A stretch of DNA of 11,157 bases, from NCBI GenBank assembly GCA_049301455.1, contig JBAQKY010000026.1:1-11157 (forward strand), in the 5' to 3' direction. Position 1 is the stretch's first letter. Each line of letters opens with the position of its first letter. Under the pieces are notes generated by a model. That model was not told where the DNA came from, ran no database searches, and saw nothing but the letters and a program-made list of their open reading frames with translations. Position numbers and translations under genes: made by a program. Positions 4,214 to 11,157 of this stretch are shown here, piece after piece. The DNA is from JAUYMM01 sp049301455. GTDB taxonomy: Bacteria; Patescibacteriota; Microgenomatia; UBA8517.

Positions 4214-5908
4214 ATGACAAATTTGCAGATTGCAGAATTACTTCGTAATGTAGCTTCAGCCTATCAATATCAAGACCCTGTGAAGTACAAATTTCAAATA
4301 ATTGCATATAACCGTGCAGCAGATAGTGTTGAACATGCAACAAGCGAACTTAAAGATCTTTGGGACGATGGCAAATTAGATGATGTTCCTTCAATCGGAA
4401 CATCAATTGCGAAACATTTAGATGAAATATTTAGAACTGGAAAATCTACACATTTTGAAGAATTGATGAAAGATATTCCAGAAGATGCCTTTAAGTTAAT
4501 GGTACTTCCAAAAGTGGGTTTAAAGACTGCAATGAAAATGATTTCTGAGCTTTCCAAAACGGAGCTTGAAGAAAAAGTTAAAGAAGCTGAAAAAATAATA
4601 TCTAAAGTAAAGCGACACCTCCTTCCATACGCTGAAAATATTGCAGCAGAAGTCATTGAATGGCTAAAAGAAGGGGGTAATGTGGAAGACATTGATACAT
4701 TAGGCTCTTTGCGCAGAAAAGCAGCTACAGTGGGTGATATTGATATAGCAGTGGCAACAAATAATCCAGAATTAGTGATGAAACGTTTTATTGATTATCC
4801 AAAAAAACAAAAGATAATTGAGCAAGGAGAACACACCGCATCGCTTCTACTTCCTAATAATGTTCAAGTTGATTTACTTGTCATGGAACCAGAAAGATAT
4901 GGCTCAGCACTTCAACATTTTACAGGTAGTAAATTCCACAACATTGCACTTCGTGAACATGCAAAAAAACTTGGATTCAGTTTAAATGAATACGGTGCCC
5001 AAGATATTTCAAAACCAAAATCCAAAAGATTAAGTTTTAAAAATGAAAAAGATTTCTACAATTTTTTGAAACTCGATTATGTAGAGCCAGAACTCCGTGA
5101 GGATACAGGAGAAATTGAAAGTGCTTTGCAAAATAAATTGCCATCTCTTGTAAAGTTAGAAGATATCAAGGGGGACCTTCAAATTCATAGTAATTTTGAT
5201 ATAGAAACATCACATGATCTTGGTATAAATTCGATGCAAGAGATTGTTAAACGTGCTCAAGAATTAAAATACGAGTATCTAGCCTTTACAGAACATAACC
5301 CAAGCAAAAAAGGTCATACCGAAACTCAAGTTGTTGATCTACTAAAAAAGAAGAAAGAACATGTAGAGCAACTAAATTACTCTCGTGAAAGTAGTAGTGA
5401 AAAAGGAATACTAAAAGTGTTCAACTCTCTAGAGATTGACATGAACAAAGACGGAACACTTCCAGTCCCAGATGCAGGACTTATGACTTTAGATTTTGCC
5501 TTAGTTTCTATCCATGGAAGTTTTGATTTAAATCGTAATGATATGACAGACAGAATCATTAACGCTTTGTCACATCCAAAGGTTAAGATATTTGCACATC
5601 CTACTGGTCGTAAAATAAATGAAAGAGAGGGTGTTGAAATAAATTGGGAGAAAGTTTTTGAGTTTTGTTTAAAGAATAACAAATGGATAGAAATAAATGC
5701 TGATCCGATGCGTCTGGACCTTCCTGATACTCTTGTTCGTGATGCAGTGAAACTAGGTATTAAATTAACTCTCGGAACAGATACTCATTCAATCGATATG
5801 ATGGATAATATGAAATATGGAGTAAATGTTGCAAAAAGGGGCTGGGCAGAAAAGAAAGATATTGTTAACACAAGAAGTTTGAAAGAATTTGAAGAGATGC
5901 TACAATAA
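4214..5908 (+). CDS. polX: DNA polymerase X with C-terminal PHP exonuclease domain
   Basis: A 564-residue protein, the usual length of bacterial PolX. Residues 1-115 form the 8-kDa/HhH part with two helix-hairpin-helix motifs (VPSIGTSIAKHL near 58 and LPKVGLKTAMKM near 98). The nucleotidyl-transferase palm has GSLRRKAATVGDID (164-177) with metal ligands Asp175 and Asp177, and Asp220 in VQVDLLV. The PHP domain covers about 315-564: DLQIH (321-325), TEH (359-361), Glu407, His434, HPTGR (462-466) and GTDTH (521-525). The QxH form of the first PHP motif also occurs in Thermus PolX, so it is not a defect. It acts in base-excision repair gap filling, with 3'-5' exonuclease activity from PHP. The start is ATG 4214, 6 nt after a -10 box. 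It is the first gene of a probable operon with lemA, the 152-aa gene and htpX. Confidence 0.95.
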   Translation: MTNLQIAELLRNVASAYQYQDPVKYKFQIIAYNRAADSVEHATSELKDLWDDGKLDDVPSIGTSIAKHLDEIFRTGKSTHFEELMKDIPEDAFKLMVLPKVGLKTAMKMISELSKTELEEKVKEAEKIISKVKRHLLPYAENIAAEVIEWLKEGGNVEDIDTLGSLRRKAATVGDIDIAVATNNPELVMKRFIDYPKKQKIIEQGEHTASLLLPNNVQVDLLVMEPERYGSALQHFTGSKFHNIALREHAKKLGFSLNEYGAQDISKPKSKRLSFKNEKDFYNFLKLDYVEPELREDTGEIESALQNKLPSLVKLEDIKGDLQIHSNFDIETSHDLGINSMQEIVKRAQELKYEYLAFTEHNPSKKGHTETQVVDLLKKKKEHVEQLNYSRESSSEKGILKVFNSLEIDMNKDGTLPVPDAGLMTLDFALVSIHGSFDLNRNDMTDRIINALSHPKVKIFAHPTGRKINEREGVEINWEKVFEFCLKNNKWIEINADPMRLDLPDTLVRDAVKLGIKLTLGTDTHSIDMMDNMKYGVNVAKRGWAEKKDIVNTRSLKEFEEMLQ

Positions 5909-5921
5909 AAAACAGATTGGC

Positions 5922-5927
5922 GGTGAT
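5922..5927 (+). promoter_or_regulatory. Ribosome-binding site of lemA
   Basis: GGTGAT is complementary to the 16S 3' tail (ATCACC) and lies 6 nt before the ATG at 5934. It decides for ATG 5934 over the in-frame TTG at 5889, which lies inside polX. Confidence 0.6.
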
Positions 5928-5933
5928 TTATAT

Positions 5934-6494
5934 ATGAATATTACAATTATTTTAATAGTTGCGGTAGTTTTGTTAGTTCTTTGGGTTATTTCAACATATA
6001 ACTTTTTTGTTTCAAGTAAAGCCAGAATTAAAGCTTCAATTCAAGAAATTGGAAATCAACTTAAAAGACAAGCTGACCTTATTCCAAACTTGGAAGCTTC
6101 AGTTAAAGGTTATCTAAAGCATGAAAAAGGAATACTTGAAATGCTTTCAGAGGCAAGAAAACTTGTTTCAAAAGGACAAGACGCATCAAAACAAATTGGT
6201 GAAGCTCTATCAGGTTTGAAAATTGTAGTTGAAAGTAATCCTGAACTTAAAGCTAACACTGTTGTCGAAAACCTAATGGGTGAACTTCGTGATACATCAG
6301 ATAAAGTAATGTATGCAAGAAGACTAATGATCGACTTAACAGCTGACTATAATGTCAAAAGAGTAACAGTACCAACAAACATTGTTGCCAACATGTTTAA
6401 GTTTGATGAATTAAAAGGTTTAGAAACTGCAGAATCAGGTGAACACTTAACAGTAAGTAGCTCTGAAATGAAGTCACCAAAAGTTAATATTTAA
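5934..6494 (+). CDS. lemA: LemA family membrane protein
   Basis: A 186-residue protein, the normal LemA length. One N-terminal membrane helix spans about residues 3-20 and is followed by STYNFFVSSKARIKASIQEIGNQLKRQADLIPNL, the hallmark LemA segment. The rest is a long helical domain with a characteristic ADYNVKRVTVPTNIVANMFKF near the end. Topology is expected to be N-terminus out, with the helical bundle cytoplasmic. The family's function is unsettled, but lemA is repeatedly found beside the membrane protease gene htpX, as here with one gene between. It starts 25 nt after polX with its own Shine-Dalgarno sequence. Confidence 0.93.
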   Translation: MNITIILIVAVVLLVLWVISTYNFFVSSKARIKASIQEIGNQLKRQADLIPNLEASVKGYLKHEKGILEMLSEARKLVSKGQDASKQIGEALSGLKIVVESNPELKANTVVENLMGELRDTSDKVMYARRLMIDLTADYNVKRVTVPTNIVANMFKFDELKGLETAESGEHLTVSSSEMKSPKVNI

Positions 6495-6512
6495 ACTATA
6501 AAAACTAAAATT

Positions 6513-6971
6513 ATGGATTTTAAAATTTATACGTTTTTAGATTTATTTTTGCGACCTTTAATGTATTTGTTACAAGGAAACTTTTCTGAAATTCCGCAAG
6601 AAACTCATCCGTGGCATGTCAAAAGGTTTACATGGAAAGAAAAGGGAGTACTTATTGAAGGAAATGATCGTGAATCGAGATTTGGACAAAGTGGACTTCC
6701 TAAAAGATTTGGATTGTTTCATATGCCTATATTAGGTGGGCTTAAAAAGTATGTAATTTTAGAAAACAAGAACTATATAAATTACTGGAACGTTGGATGG
6801 AATGATCAAATACAAAAGCTTAAAATATATGATAATAGAATTAAGCTATTGGTTGGAAAGGAAGATTTTGATGCCTTTGGATTATCTGATAACAAAACAG
6901 AAGTAAATTTAAAAATAATTGATTTTGGCAAAATAGGTGACAGCAAGTATAAAAATGTTAGACTATTCTAG
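6513..6971 (+). CDS. Unknown 152-residue protein between lemA and htpX
   Basis: I do not recognise this protein. It has 152 residues and is Lys-rich. The first 20 residues are hydrophobic to amphipathic (IYTFLDLFLRPLMYLLQ) with two basic or acidic breaks; it may lie along the membrane rather than cross it. The remainder looks like beta-strand rich soluble sequence (FTWKEKGVLIEGND, KKYVILENKNYINYWNVGWND) ending in KNVRLF. It lies 18 nt after lemA and 13 nt before the chosen htpX start, in the same orientation, so it is very likely cotranscribed and may work with LemA/HtpX at the membrane. No Shine-Dalgarno sequence is visible before ATG 6513. Confidence 0.75.
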   Translation: MDFKIYTFLDLFLRPLMYLLQGNFSEIPQETHPWHVKRFTWKEKGVLIEGNDRESRFGQSGLPKRFGLFHMPILGGLKKYVILENKNYINYWNVGWNDQIQKLKIYDNRIKLLVGKEDFDAFGLSDNKTEVNLKIIDFGKIGDSKYKNVRLF

Positions 6972-6984
6972 AAATTTAATTATT

Positions 6985-7917
6985 ATGCAAAATATATATG
7001 AAGTTCAGCAAAGTAACAAAATAAAAAGTGGTGTTATTACTGTTTTGTTTTTTGCTTTTTCTGTTATAACAATTTATGTTTTATCCTTAGCTTTTGGTGC
7101 CTATGCAGGTTATGAAGTTGGTGGGTTTGGCTATGCAGGAATCGCCTTAATTGTCTCTGGAGTTTCTACTTTTATTAGTTATTATTATTCAGACAGAATA
7201 GTTCTTTCAATTTCCGGAGCAAGACTTGCAAACTCAAAAGAAGATAAAATATTTACCTCTGTTGCACAAAATTTGTGTATTGGCGCAGGATTGCCACTTC
7301 CTAAGCTTTATGTAATTGAAGATAGCGCTCCTAATGCATTTGCAACAGGTAGAGACCCTGACCATGCTGTTGTCTGTGTAACTACTGGACTTCTTGAAAA
7401 ACTAGATAGAACTGAACTTGAAGGTGTAATTGCCCATGAATTAACTCATGTTAAAAACTACGATATCAGACTCATGAGTATTGTTTCTGTAATGGTTGGT
7501 TTGATTGCACTTTTAGGTGATTGGTTTTTTAGGGCAAGTTTCCACTCTAGACGCAGCTCTGATAGTGATAATAAAAGTGGAATTGGAGCTGTAATTATGA
7601 TTTTAGGAATTATTTTTGCATTACTTTCTCCAATCATCGCCCAACTTATACAACTGGCAATTTCTAGACGTCGTGAATTTATGGCAGATGCAGGTGCCGT
7701 TAGTATCACAAGGCAACCACAGGGTCTTATTTTTGCTTTGCAAAAAATTTCTGCAGACCATGAGCCATTAGAAGCTGCAAACAAAGCAACTGCACACTTA
7801 TATATCTCAAGTCCATTTAAGGATAAAACTAAATCTCAAGTTTCATGGTTTGCAAATCTTTTTAATACCCATCCTCCAATAATAGAGAGAATTAATTCTT
7901 TGAAAAGAATGGCCTAA
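6985..7917 (+). CDS. htpX: HtpX-type membrane zinc metalloprotease
   Basis: A 310-residue M48 peptidase. The catalytic HELTH motif is at 151-155 within VIAHELTHVKNYD, and the third zinc ligand is Glu231 in RREFMADAGAV. Two membrane hairpins fit the family: about residues 15-70 (two helices around GAYAGYEVGGFGYAGI) and helices near 162-182 and 200-225. The active site faces the cytoplasm, where HtpX degrades misfolded membrane proteins. The start MQNIYEVQQSNK (ATG 6985) matches the family's MNIYEQISSNK-like opening; the in-frame GTG 6937 and ATG 6955 lie inside the preceding gene and are less likely. Its stop overlaps the stop of the convergent gene by 4 nt. No terminator hairpin is visible. 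Confidence 0.95.
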   Translation: MQNIYEVQQSNKIKSGVITVLFFAFSVITIYVLSLAFGAYAGYEVGGFGYAGIALIVSGVSTFISYYYSDRIVLSISGARLANSKEDKIFTSVAQNLCIGAGLPLPKLYVIEDSAPNAFATGRDPDHAVVCVTTGLLEKLDRTELEGVIAHELTHVKNYDIRLMSIVSVMVGLIALLGDWFFRASFHSRRSSDSDNKSGIGAVIMILGIIFALLSPIIAQLIQLAISRRREFMADAGAVSITRQPQGLIFALQKISADHEPLEAANKATAHLYISSPFKDKTKSQVSWFANLFNTHPPIIERINSLKRMA

Positions 7918-9170
7918 AGTGATTGGGTTGTTCGTTGCCATCTTGGCAGTTGTGGTTCACCAATTGCTTTCGTCATTAATTCAACTACACGCATATCCTG
8001 ATTTAACTGTATTGTTCCGTCAGTTTTGATTTCTATTGTCAAAATGTCTCCAAACTCATTTACTCCATATGGTTCAAACAATACTATTCTTCCCAACCTA
8101 GATTGGTCACTGAATGATTGTGGCTGTCTATCTAAAATGGGTTTTATTAAAAAACCTGCATTTTGAACTTTATTAATTGTTTCTAGTGGAATATTCATTA
8201 CTTCACCATAGTCAGTGTTTTTGTCTAATAATCTAAATACAACTTGAGGTGGCGTTTCACCATCTTTGTTTTGTAAACTGAAGTACCCCACATATTTCCC
8301 TAGTACAAACAACTCGCTTGATGTATTTGAGTGAATTGTATCTGCATCGTAATCTTTGAGTTCTAAAACTTGATCCTGATCATTTGATAAGATTGTCAGA
8401 ATGGGATTTTTATTTGACTCAGTTCTTAATAGTCCAATATGATCATCGGTTGTAACAATTAGTTTTTCAATATAACCCAGAGACTTTTCGTTAGATACGT
8501 TTTGAGTGTAACTATTATTATGTTGTTTGTTTTTAAGTTCAGATATTGAAATGACTCTCTGAAAATTGCCATCACTAAATTTAAAAACTTCTGTTATATA
8601 ATTTTCATTACCTAAATCTATTTTTTTCATTAAGACACCACCTTTATGTAAAGTTAGCTCACCATGTTCTGCAATAGTTGTCAGGTCGACCATCTTTCTT
8701 TCTCCAGGCCCACTACTAGTGACAAAAAAACATTTATCCTCAACCTGCCCAAAGATATCAGGAGTTGAATGGGTGTAAATTAGAGCTGATTCAAAATTAG
8801 GTTTAGCTTCGGAGTGGGTTGTCGGTCTATCAAACTCTCCAATCCAATGGATATCAACATGGTCTAAAGCCTGACGTGTTTTTGTCTCGACTAAGTAATA
8901 TAATCTAGACGAGAGAATACCATAATCTAATCTAAATTTTCCATTAATTTCTGCGCTCAAAACATCTTTGTCATGAATATTTGGACCATTACCAGCTCTT
9001 ACACTAAAATCAGGTAGTCTACCTAAAATTTCGGAATATTCCTCATCCTGAAATTCGGGAGTAATCCTTGAGTTTTCATTATTTGTGAGTATTGGAGCTA
9101 ACAAAGAAGGCTTAATCAGATTGCTAATTAAATTAATAAAGTCCCGCTTGCTAAATGGATTATCTGACAT
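7914..9170 (-). CDS. Unknown 418-residue soluble protein
   Basis: I do not recognise this protein. There is no signal peptide, membrane helix or repeated domain that I can see, and the composition is ordinary (rich in Asp, Asn, Ser, Ile, Leu). Notable stretches are VETKTRQALDHVDIHWIGEFDRP (about residue 97 on), a Gly-rich SSGPGERKMVDLT, and the C-terminal PQLPRWQRTTQSL. The N-terminal third looks mixed alpha/beta and the rest mainly beta. ATG 9170 is chosen because TAATAT lies 8 nt before it with TTTACT 17 nt further upstream; TTG 9197 is an alternative start, adding nine residues. Convergent with htpX, sharing CTAA at the stop codons. Codon use and base composition look like the neighbours, so there is no sign of recent transfer. 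Confidence 0.8.
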   Translation of the reverse strand: MSDNPFSKRDFINLISNLIKPSLLAPILTNNENSRITPEFQDEEYSEILGRLPDFSVRAGNGPNIHDKDVLSAEINGKFRLDYGILSSRLYYLVETKTRQALDHVDIHWIGEFDRPTTHSEAKPNFESALIYTHSTPDIFGQVEDKCFFVTSSGPGERKMVDLTTIAEHGELTLHKGGVLMKKIDLGNENYITEVFKFSDGNFQRVISISELKNKQHNNSYTQNVSNEKSLGYIEKLIVTTDDHIGLLRTESNKNPILTILSNDQDQVLELKDYDADTIHSNTSSELFVLGKYVGYFSLQNKDGETPPQVVFRLLDKNTDYGEVMNIPLETINKVQNAGFLIKPILDRQPQSFSDQSRLGRIVLFEPYGVNEFGDILTIEIKTDGTIQLNQDMRVVELMTKAIGEPQLPRWQRTTQSL

Positions 9171-9178
9171 ATATAACC

Positions 9179-9207
9179 ATATTAAGGATTTGTTCAACGT
9201 TAGTAAA
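9179..9207 (-). promoter_or_regulatory. Candidate promoter of the 418-residue gene
   Basis: On the minus strand TTTACT (9207-9202), a 17-nt spacer and TAATAT (9184-9179), then 8 nt to the ATG at 9170. A second possibility is TATTTA, 6 nt before TTG 9197. Confidence 0.4.
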
Positions 9208-9308
9208 TATCAAAAATACAAATTGTTTTACAAATATCGATTTAATTTTTAGAAAATGCATATTGATAGAAGCAAAACTTGCCTCAATTTACGAAGCAGA
9301 ACATTTAA

Positions 9309-9575
9309 ATGTCAAAGCATAACAACTATTTTTTTGTGGTGGAACTATACCCTCATTTACAAATTAAAAAGGGGTAAGGGTTAGTGGAAAAGCCTTTGAC
9401 TTACTTGAAAAATTAGCAGAAATAATGTCTGGTTCTTGTAGAAATCTAAATATTACCAAGCCAGATGTCTTTTACGATGGATTTGGCGATAGAATGACAG
9501 AATCCGAGAGCTTAAAAAGTCGTGGTTGATTGGAATTTAGCAGTTTTTAAATCAAAGCTTCAAAAAATGAGTTAG
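9309..9575 (+). pseudogene. Decayed gene, possibly N-terminal part of an asparaginase-like protein
   Basis: The stretch between the 418-aa gene and gatC has protein-like sequence broken across frames. From ATG 9309 (MSKHNNYFF) a one-base shift in the T-run near 9330-9335 gives CGGTIPSFTN, then TAA at 9365, then KGVRVSGKAFDLLEKLAEI... to DGFGDRMTESES (9368-9510). A shift in the A-run near 9515 leads to VVVDWNLAVFKSKLQKMS and TAG at 9573. GGTI near the start and a (D)RMTE block about 45 residues later resemble the GGTI and (D)SxxMT blocks of L-asparaginases; this match is by eye only. Positions 9198-9320 also hold an open frame (ending LIEAKLASIYEAEHLNVKA) that may be a tail of another lost gene. 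Low confidence in the family, fair in the decay. Confidence 0.45.
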
Positions 9576-9581
9576 TTGAAG

Positions 9582-9587
9582 TATCAT
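9582..9587 (+). promoter_or_regulatory. -10 box of gatC (leaderless)
   Basis: TATCAT, 6 nt before ATG 9594, the same spacing as at polX, the S51 peptidase and both small unknown genes. No clear -35 element. It favours ATG 9594 over the upstream in-frame TTG 9576. Confidence 0.45.
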
Positions 9588-9593
9588 ACAAGT

Positions 9594-9905
9594 ATGTCTA
9601 AATTAACAAAAAAACAAGTGATTCATGTTACTGAGTTAAGTAGCTTAAAATTAACCGATGTCGAAATTGAAAAGTTTACTCCACAGCTAGATAAAATTAT
9701 TGAATTTGTTGCAAGCTTATCTGAAGTTAATACTGATAATGTATCACCAACATCACAAACAACTGGCTTAACAAATGTTTTGCGTGACGATAAAGTAAAA
9801 GTAGAACCAATACTCTCAAAAGATAAAGCACTTTCAGGAACAGATAATCAACATAATGACTTCTTTAAAGTCCCATCAATACTTTCTGAAAGGAGTAGCG
9901 AATGA
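9594..9905 (+). CDS. gatC: Asp/Glu-tRNA amidotransferase subunit GatC
   Basis: A 103-residue protein, typical for GatC (about 95-100). It opens LTKKQVIHVTELSSLKLTDVEIEKFTPQLDKIIEFVASLSEVNTDNV, the conserved N-terminal helices, followed by the extended SQTTGLTNVLRDDKV segment that wraps around GatA, and ends with FFKVPSIL. GatC holds GatA and GatB together in the GatCAB complex, which amidates Glu-tRNA(Gln) and/or Asp-tRNA(Asn). The gene overlaps gatA by ATGA, implying translational coupling. The start is chosen from the -10 box 6 nt upstream and from the family's MSKLTKKQV-like beginning. Confidence 0.93.
   Translation: MSKLTKKQVIHVTELSSLKLTDVEIEKFTPQLDKIIEFVASLSEVNTDNVSPTSQTTGLTNVLRDDKVKVEPILSKDKALSGTDNQHNDFFKVPSILSERSSE
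9889..9895 (+). promoter_or_regulatory. Ribosome-binding site of gatA
   Basis: AAAGGAG is a strong Shine-Dalgarno sequence 6 nt before ATG 9902, inside the end of gatC. It shows that this genome still uses canonical initiation for internal operon genes. Confidence 0.8.
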
Positions 9906-11157
9906 ACGCTCCATTAACAATTAAGGAAACACAAGAAGGATTAAAATCAAAAAAGTTTTCTGCAGTTGAGCTTGTTGATTCATACCTTGCTCAAATTGAA
10001 AAATATAATAAAGAATATAATATTTTTCTAACTGTTACAGAAGAAATTGCATACAAGAAAGCAAAAGAACTAGATAATGTTGGCATCTACGGCAATCCAT
10101 TATCTGGTGTCGTAGCGTCATACAAAGATATATTTCTAACTGAAGGAGTTAGAACTACAGCAGCATCAAAGGTTCTTGAGAGCTATATTCCCCCATATTC
10201 TGCAACTAGTGTAAAAAAAATTGAAGAGGCTGGAGCAATTTCAATTGGTAAACTAAATTGTGATGCTTTTGCTCATGGTAGTAGTGGAGAAAATTCATAT
10301 TTTGGTACAACTCTAAATCCATGGAATAAAGAATATACAGCAGGTGGTTCATCTTCCGGTTCTGGTGCAGCATTGTCTGCTAACATGAGTTTAATTACAA
10401 CAGGAACTGATACCTGTGGATCTATAAGACTTCCTGCAAATTATAATTCTGTAGTTTCACTTAAACCAACTTATGGCGCAGTTTCTAGATATGGTGTAAT
10501 TGCTATGGCTTCATCACTTGATACTGTTGGTCCACTAGGCCATACAACAGAAGATGTAGAAACAGTTTTTAATGTTATAAGAGGCGAAGACGGATTCGAT
10601 GGAACAGTTAAAGATTATGACTATCAAGAAGTTGATAATAAAAAATTTAAAATAGGTGTTCCAAAAGAATTTTTTGTTGGTGGTTTAGATAAGGAAATTG
10701 AGAATAATATCCAAGAAGTAATTAAAACTTTAAAACCTGAAAATATTGAGTTTGTAGATGTTAGTTTGCCAAATACAAAACATGGTATATCAGTCTATTA
10801 CATAATTCAGCCCGCTGAAGTATCAAGTAATCTTGGCCGTTTTGATGGCGTCCGTTATGGTAATGATAGAAATACATTTGGAGAAGAAGCAAAAAGAAGA
10901 ATTATGCTTGGTAGCTATGTTTTGTCGGCTGGTTATTATGATGCCTATTATGAGAAGGCTATGAAAGTAAGAACTATTATTAAAAATGAAGTAGATCAAG
11001 TTTTTACAGAAGTTGATGCCTTAATTGCTCCTGTTGCCCCAACTCCTGCATTTAAAATTGGAGAGAAAGTAGATGACCCACTGGCTATGTATTTAACTGA
11101 TATCTACGCGGCAACAGCAAACCTTTCTGGTATACCATCTTTGGCTCTACCTTCTGG
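9902..11157 (+). CDS. gatA: Asp/Glu-tRNA amidotransferase subunit GatA (3' end missing)
   Basis: 418 codons are visible of an expected 480 or so; the frame is open to the window edge. GatA is the glutaminase subunit, releasing ammonia from Gln for GatB. The amidase catalytic triad is present: Lys75 (SYKDIF), the cis-Ser in GGSSSGSG (Ser150) and nucleophile Ser174 (GTDTCGSIR). KLNCDAFAHGSSGENSYFGTTLNPWN (117-142) and SLKPTYGAVSRYGVIAMASSLDTVGPLG are strongly conserved blocks. Two departures from the usual signature are seen: GTDTCGS instead of GTDTGGS, with a Cys two residues before the nucleophile, and GGSSSGSG instead of GGSSGGSA. It starts within gatC (ATGA overlap) with AAAGGAG 6 nt upstream. 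gatB may follow outside the window. Confidence 0.95.
   Translation, partial: MNAPLTIKETQEGLKSKKFSAVELVDSYLAQIEKYNKEYNIFLTVTEEIAYKKAKELDNVGIYGNPLSGVVASYKDIFLTEGVRTTAASKVLESYIPPYSATSVKKIEEAGAISIGKLNCDAFAHGSSGENSYFGTTLNPWNKEYTAGGSSSGSGAALSANMSLITTGTDTCGSIRLPANYNSVVSLKPTYGAVSRYGVIAMASSLDTVGPLGHTTEDVETVFNVIRGEDGFDGTVKDYDYQEVDNKKFKIGVPKEFFVGGLDKEIENNIQEVIKTLKPENIEFVDVSLPNTKHGISVYYIIQPAEVSSNLGRFDGVRYGNDRNTFGEEAKRRIMLGSYVLSAGYYDAYYEKAMKVRTIIKNEVDQVFTEVDALIAPVAPTPAFKIGEKVDDPLAMYLTDIYAATANLSGIPSLALPS

Noticed and set aside
5166..5200. First PHP motif of PolX reads QxH instead of HxH, suggesting a dead exonuclease
   Set aside because: The QxH form is also seen in Thermus PolX, and all other PHP metal ligands are present.
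9301..9312. Perfect palindrome ACATTTAAATGT
   Set aside because: Single copy, AT-rich and inside decayed coding sequence; no partner site to support a binding role.
1..11157. CRISPR array or insertion sequence
   Set aside because: No regularly spaced identical repeats, no transposase-like protein and no terminal inverted repeats were seen.

Overview
The window is AT-rich, uses TGA as a normal stop codon, has very short intergenic gaps, and carries a tRNA gene with no encoded CCA that is split by a self-splicing-type intron. With the GatA signature residues and the many genes that seem to lack leaders, this suggests a streamlined bacterium of the Patescibacteria/CPR type. That placement is inference; no rRNA or marker phylogeny is possible here.

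Layout. (1) Positions 1-1025, minus strand: a tRNA-Asp(GUC) gene interrupted in its anticodon by a compact 185-nt group I intron, then a SemiSWEET-like three-helix membrane protein, then the 5' part of a membrane-anchored LysM protein that runs off the left edge. (2) Positions ~1165-4160: an island of six small single-gene units in mixed orientation: ASCH protein (+), Nudix hydrolase (+), 81-aa unknown (-), GDP-mannose-hydrolase-like Nudix (-), S51 peptidase (+) and 84-aa unknown (-). Most have their own -10 box directly before the start codon. The gaps between most of them hold diverged copies of a ~35-60-nt repeat, all in one orientation; one copy resembles the 3' end of a tRNA. The arrangement is cassette-like. 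(3) Positions 4178-7917, plus strand: polX, lemA, an unknown 152-aa gene and htpX, closely spaced and probably one transcript. (4) Positions 7914-9170, minus strand: a large unrecognised gene convergent with htpX, with a 4-nt overlap. (5) Positions ~9200-9575: decayed coding sequence, possibly the N-terminal part of an asparaginase-like gene. (6) Positions 9594-11157: gatC and gatA, overlapping as ATGA, for the amidotransferase that makes Gln-tRNA(Gln) and/or Asn-tRNA(Asn); gatA runs off the right edge.

How it works together. The flanks hold housekeeping functions: tRNA-Asp, the Gat amidotransferase, PolX repair polymerase, and LemA/HtpX membrane quality control. The middle holds accessory one-gene modules for nucleotide and peptide clean-up. 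Two modes of translation initiation appear to coexist. First genes of transcripts carry a TATAAT-like box 6-9 nt before the start codon, so the mRNA should begin at or near the start codon. Three genes (LysM, lemA, gatA) instead carry Shine-Dalgarno sequences.
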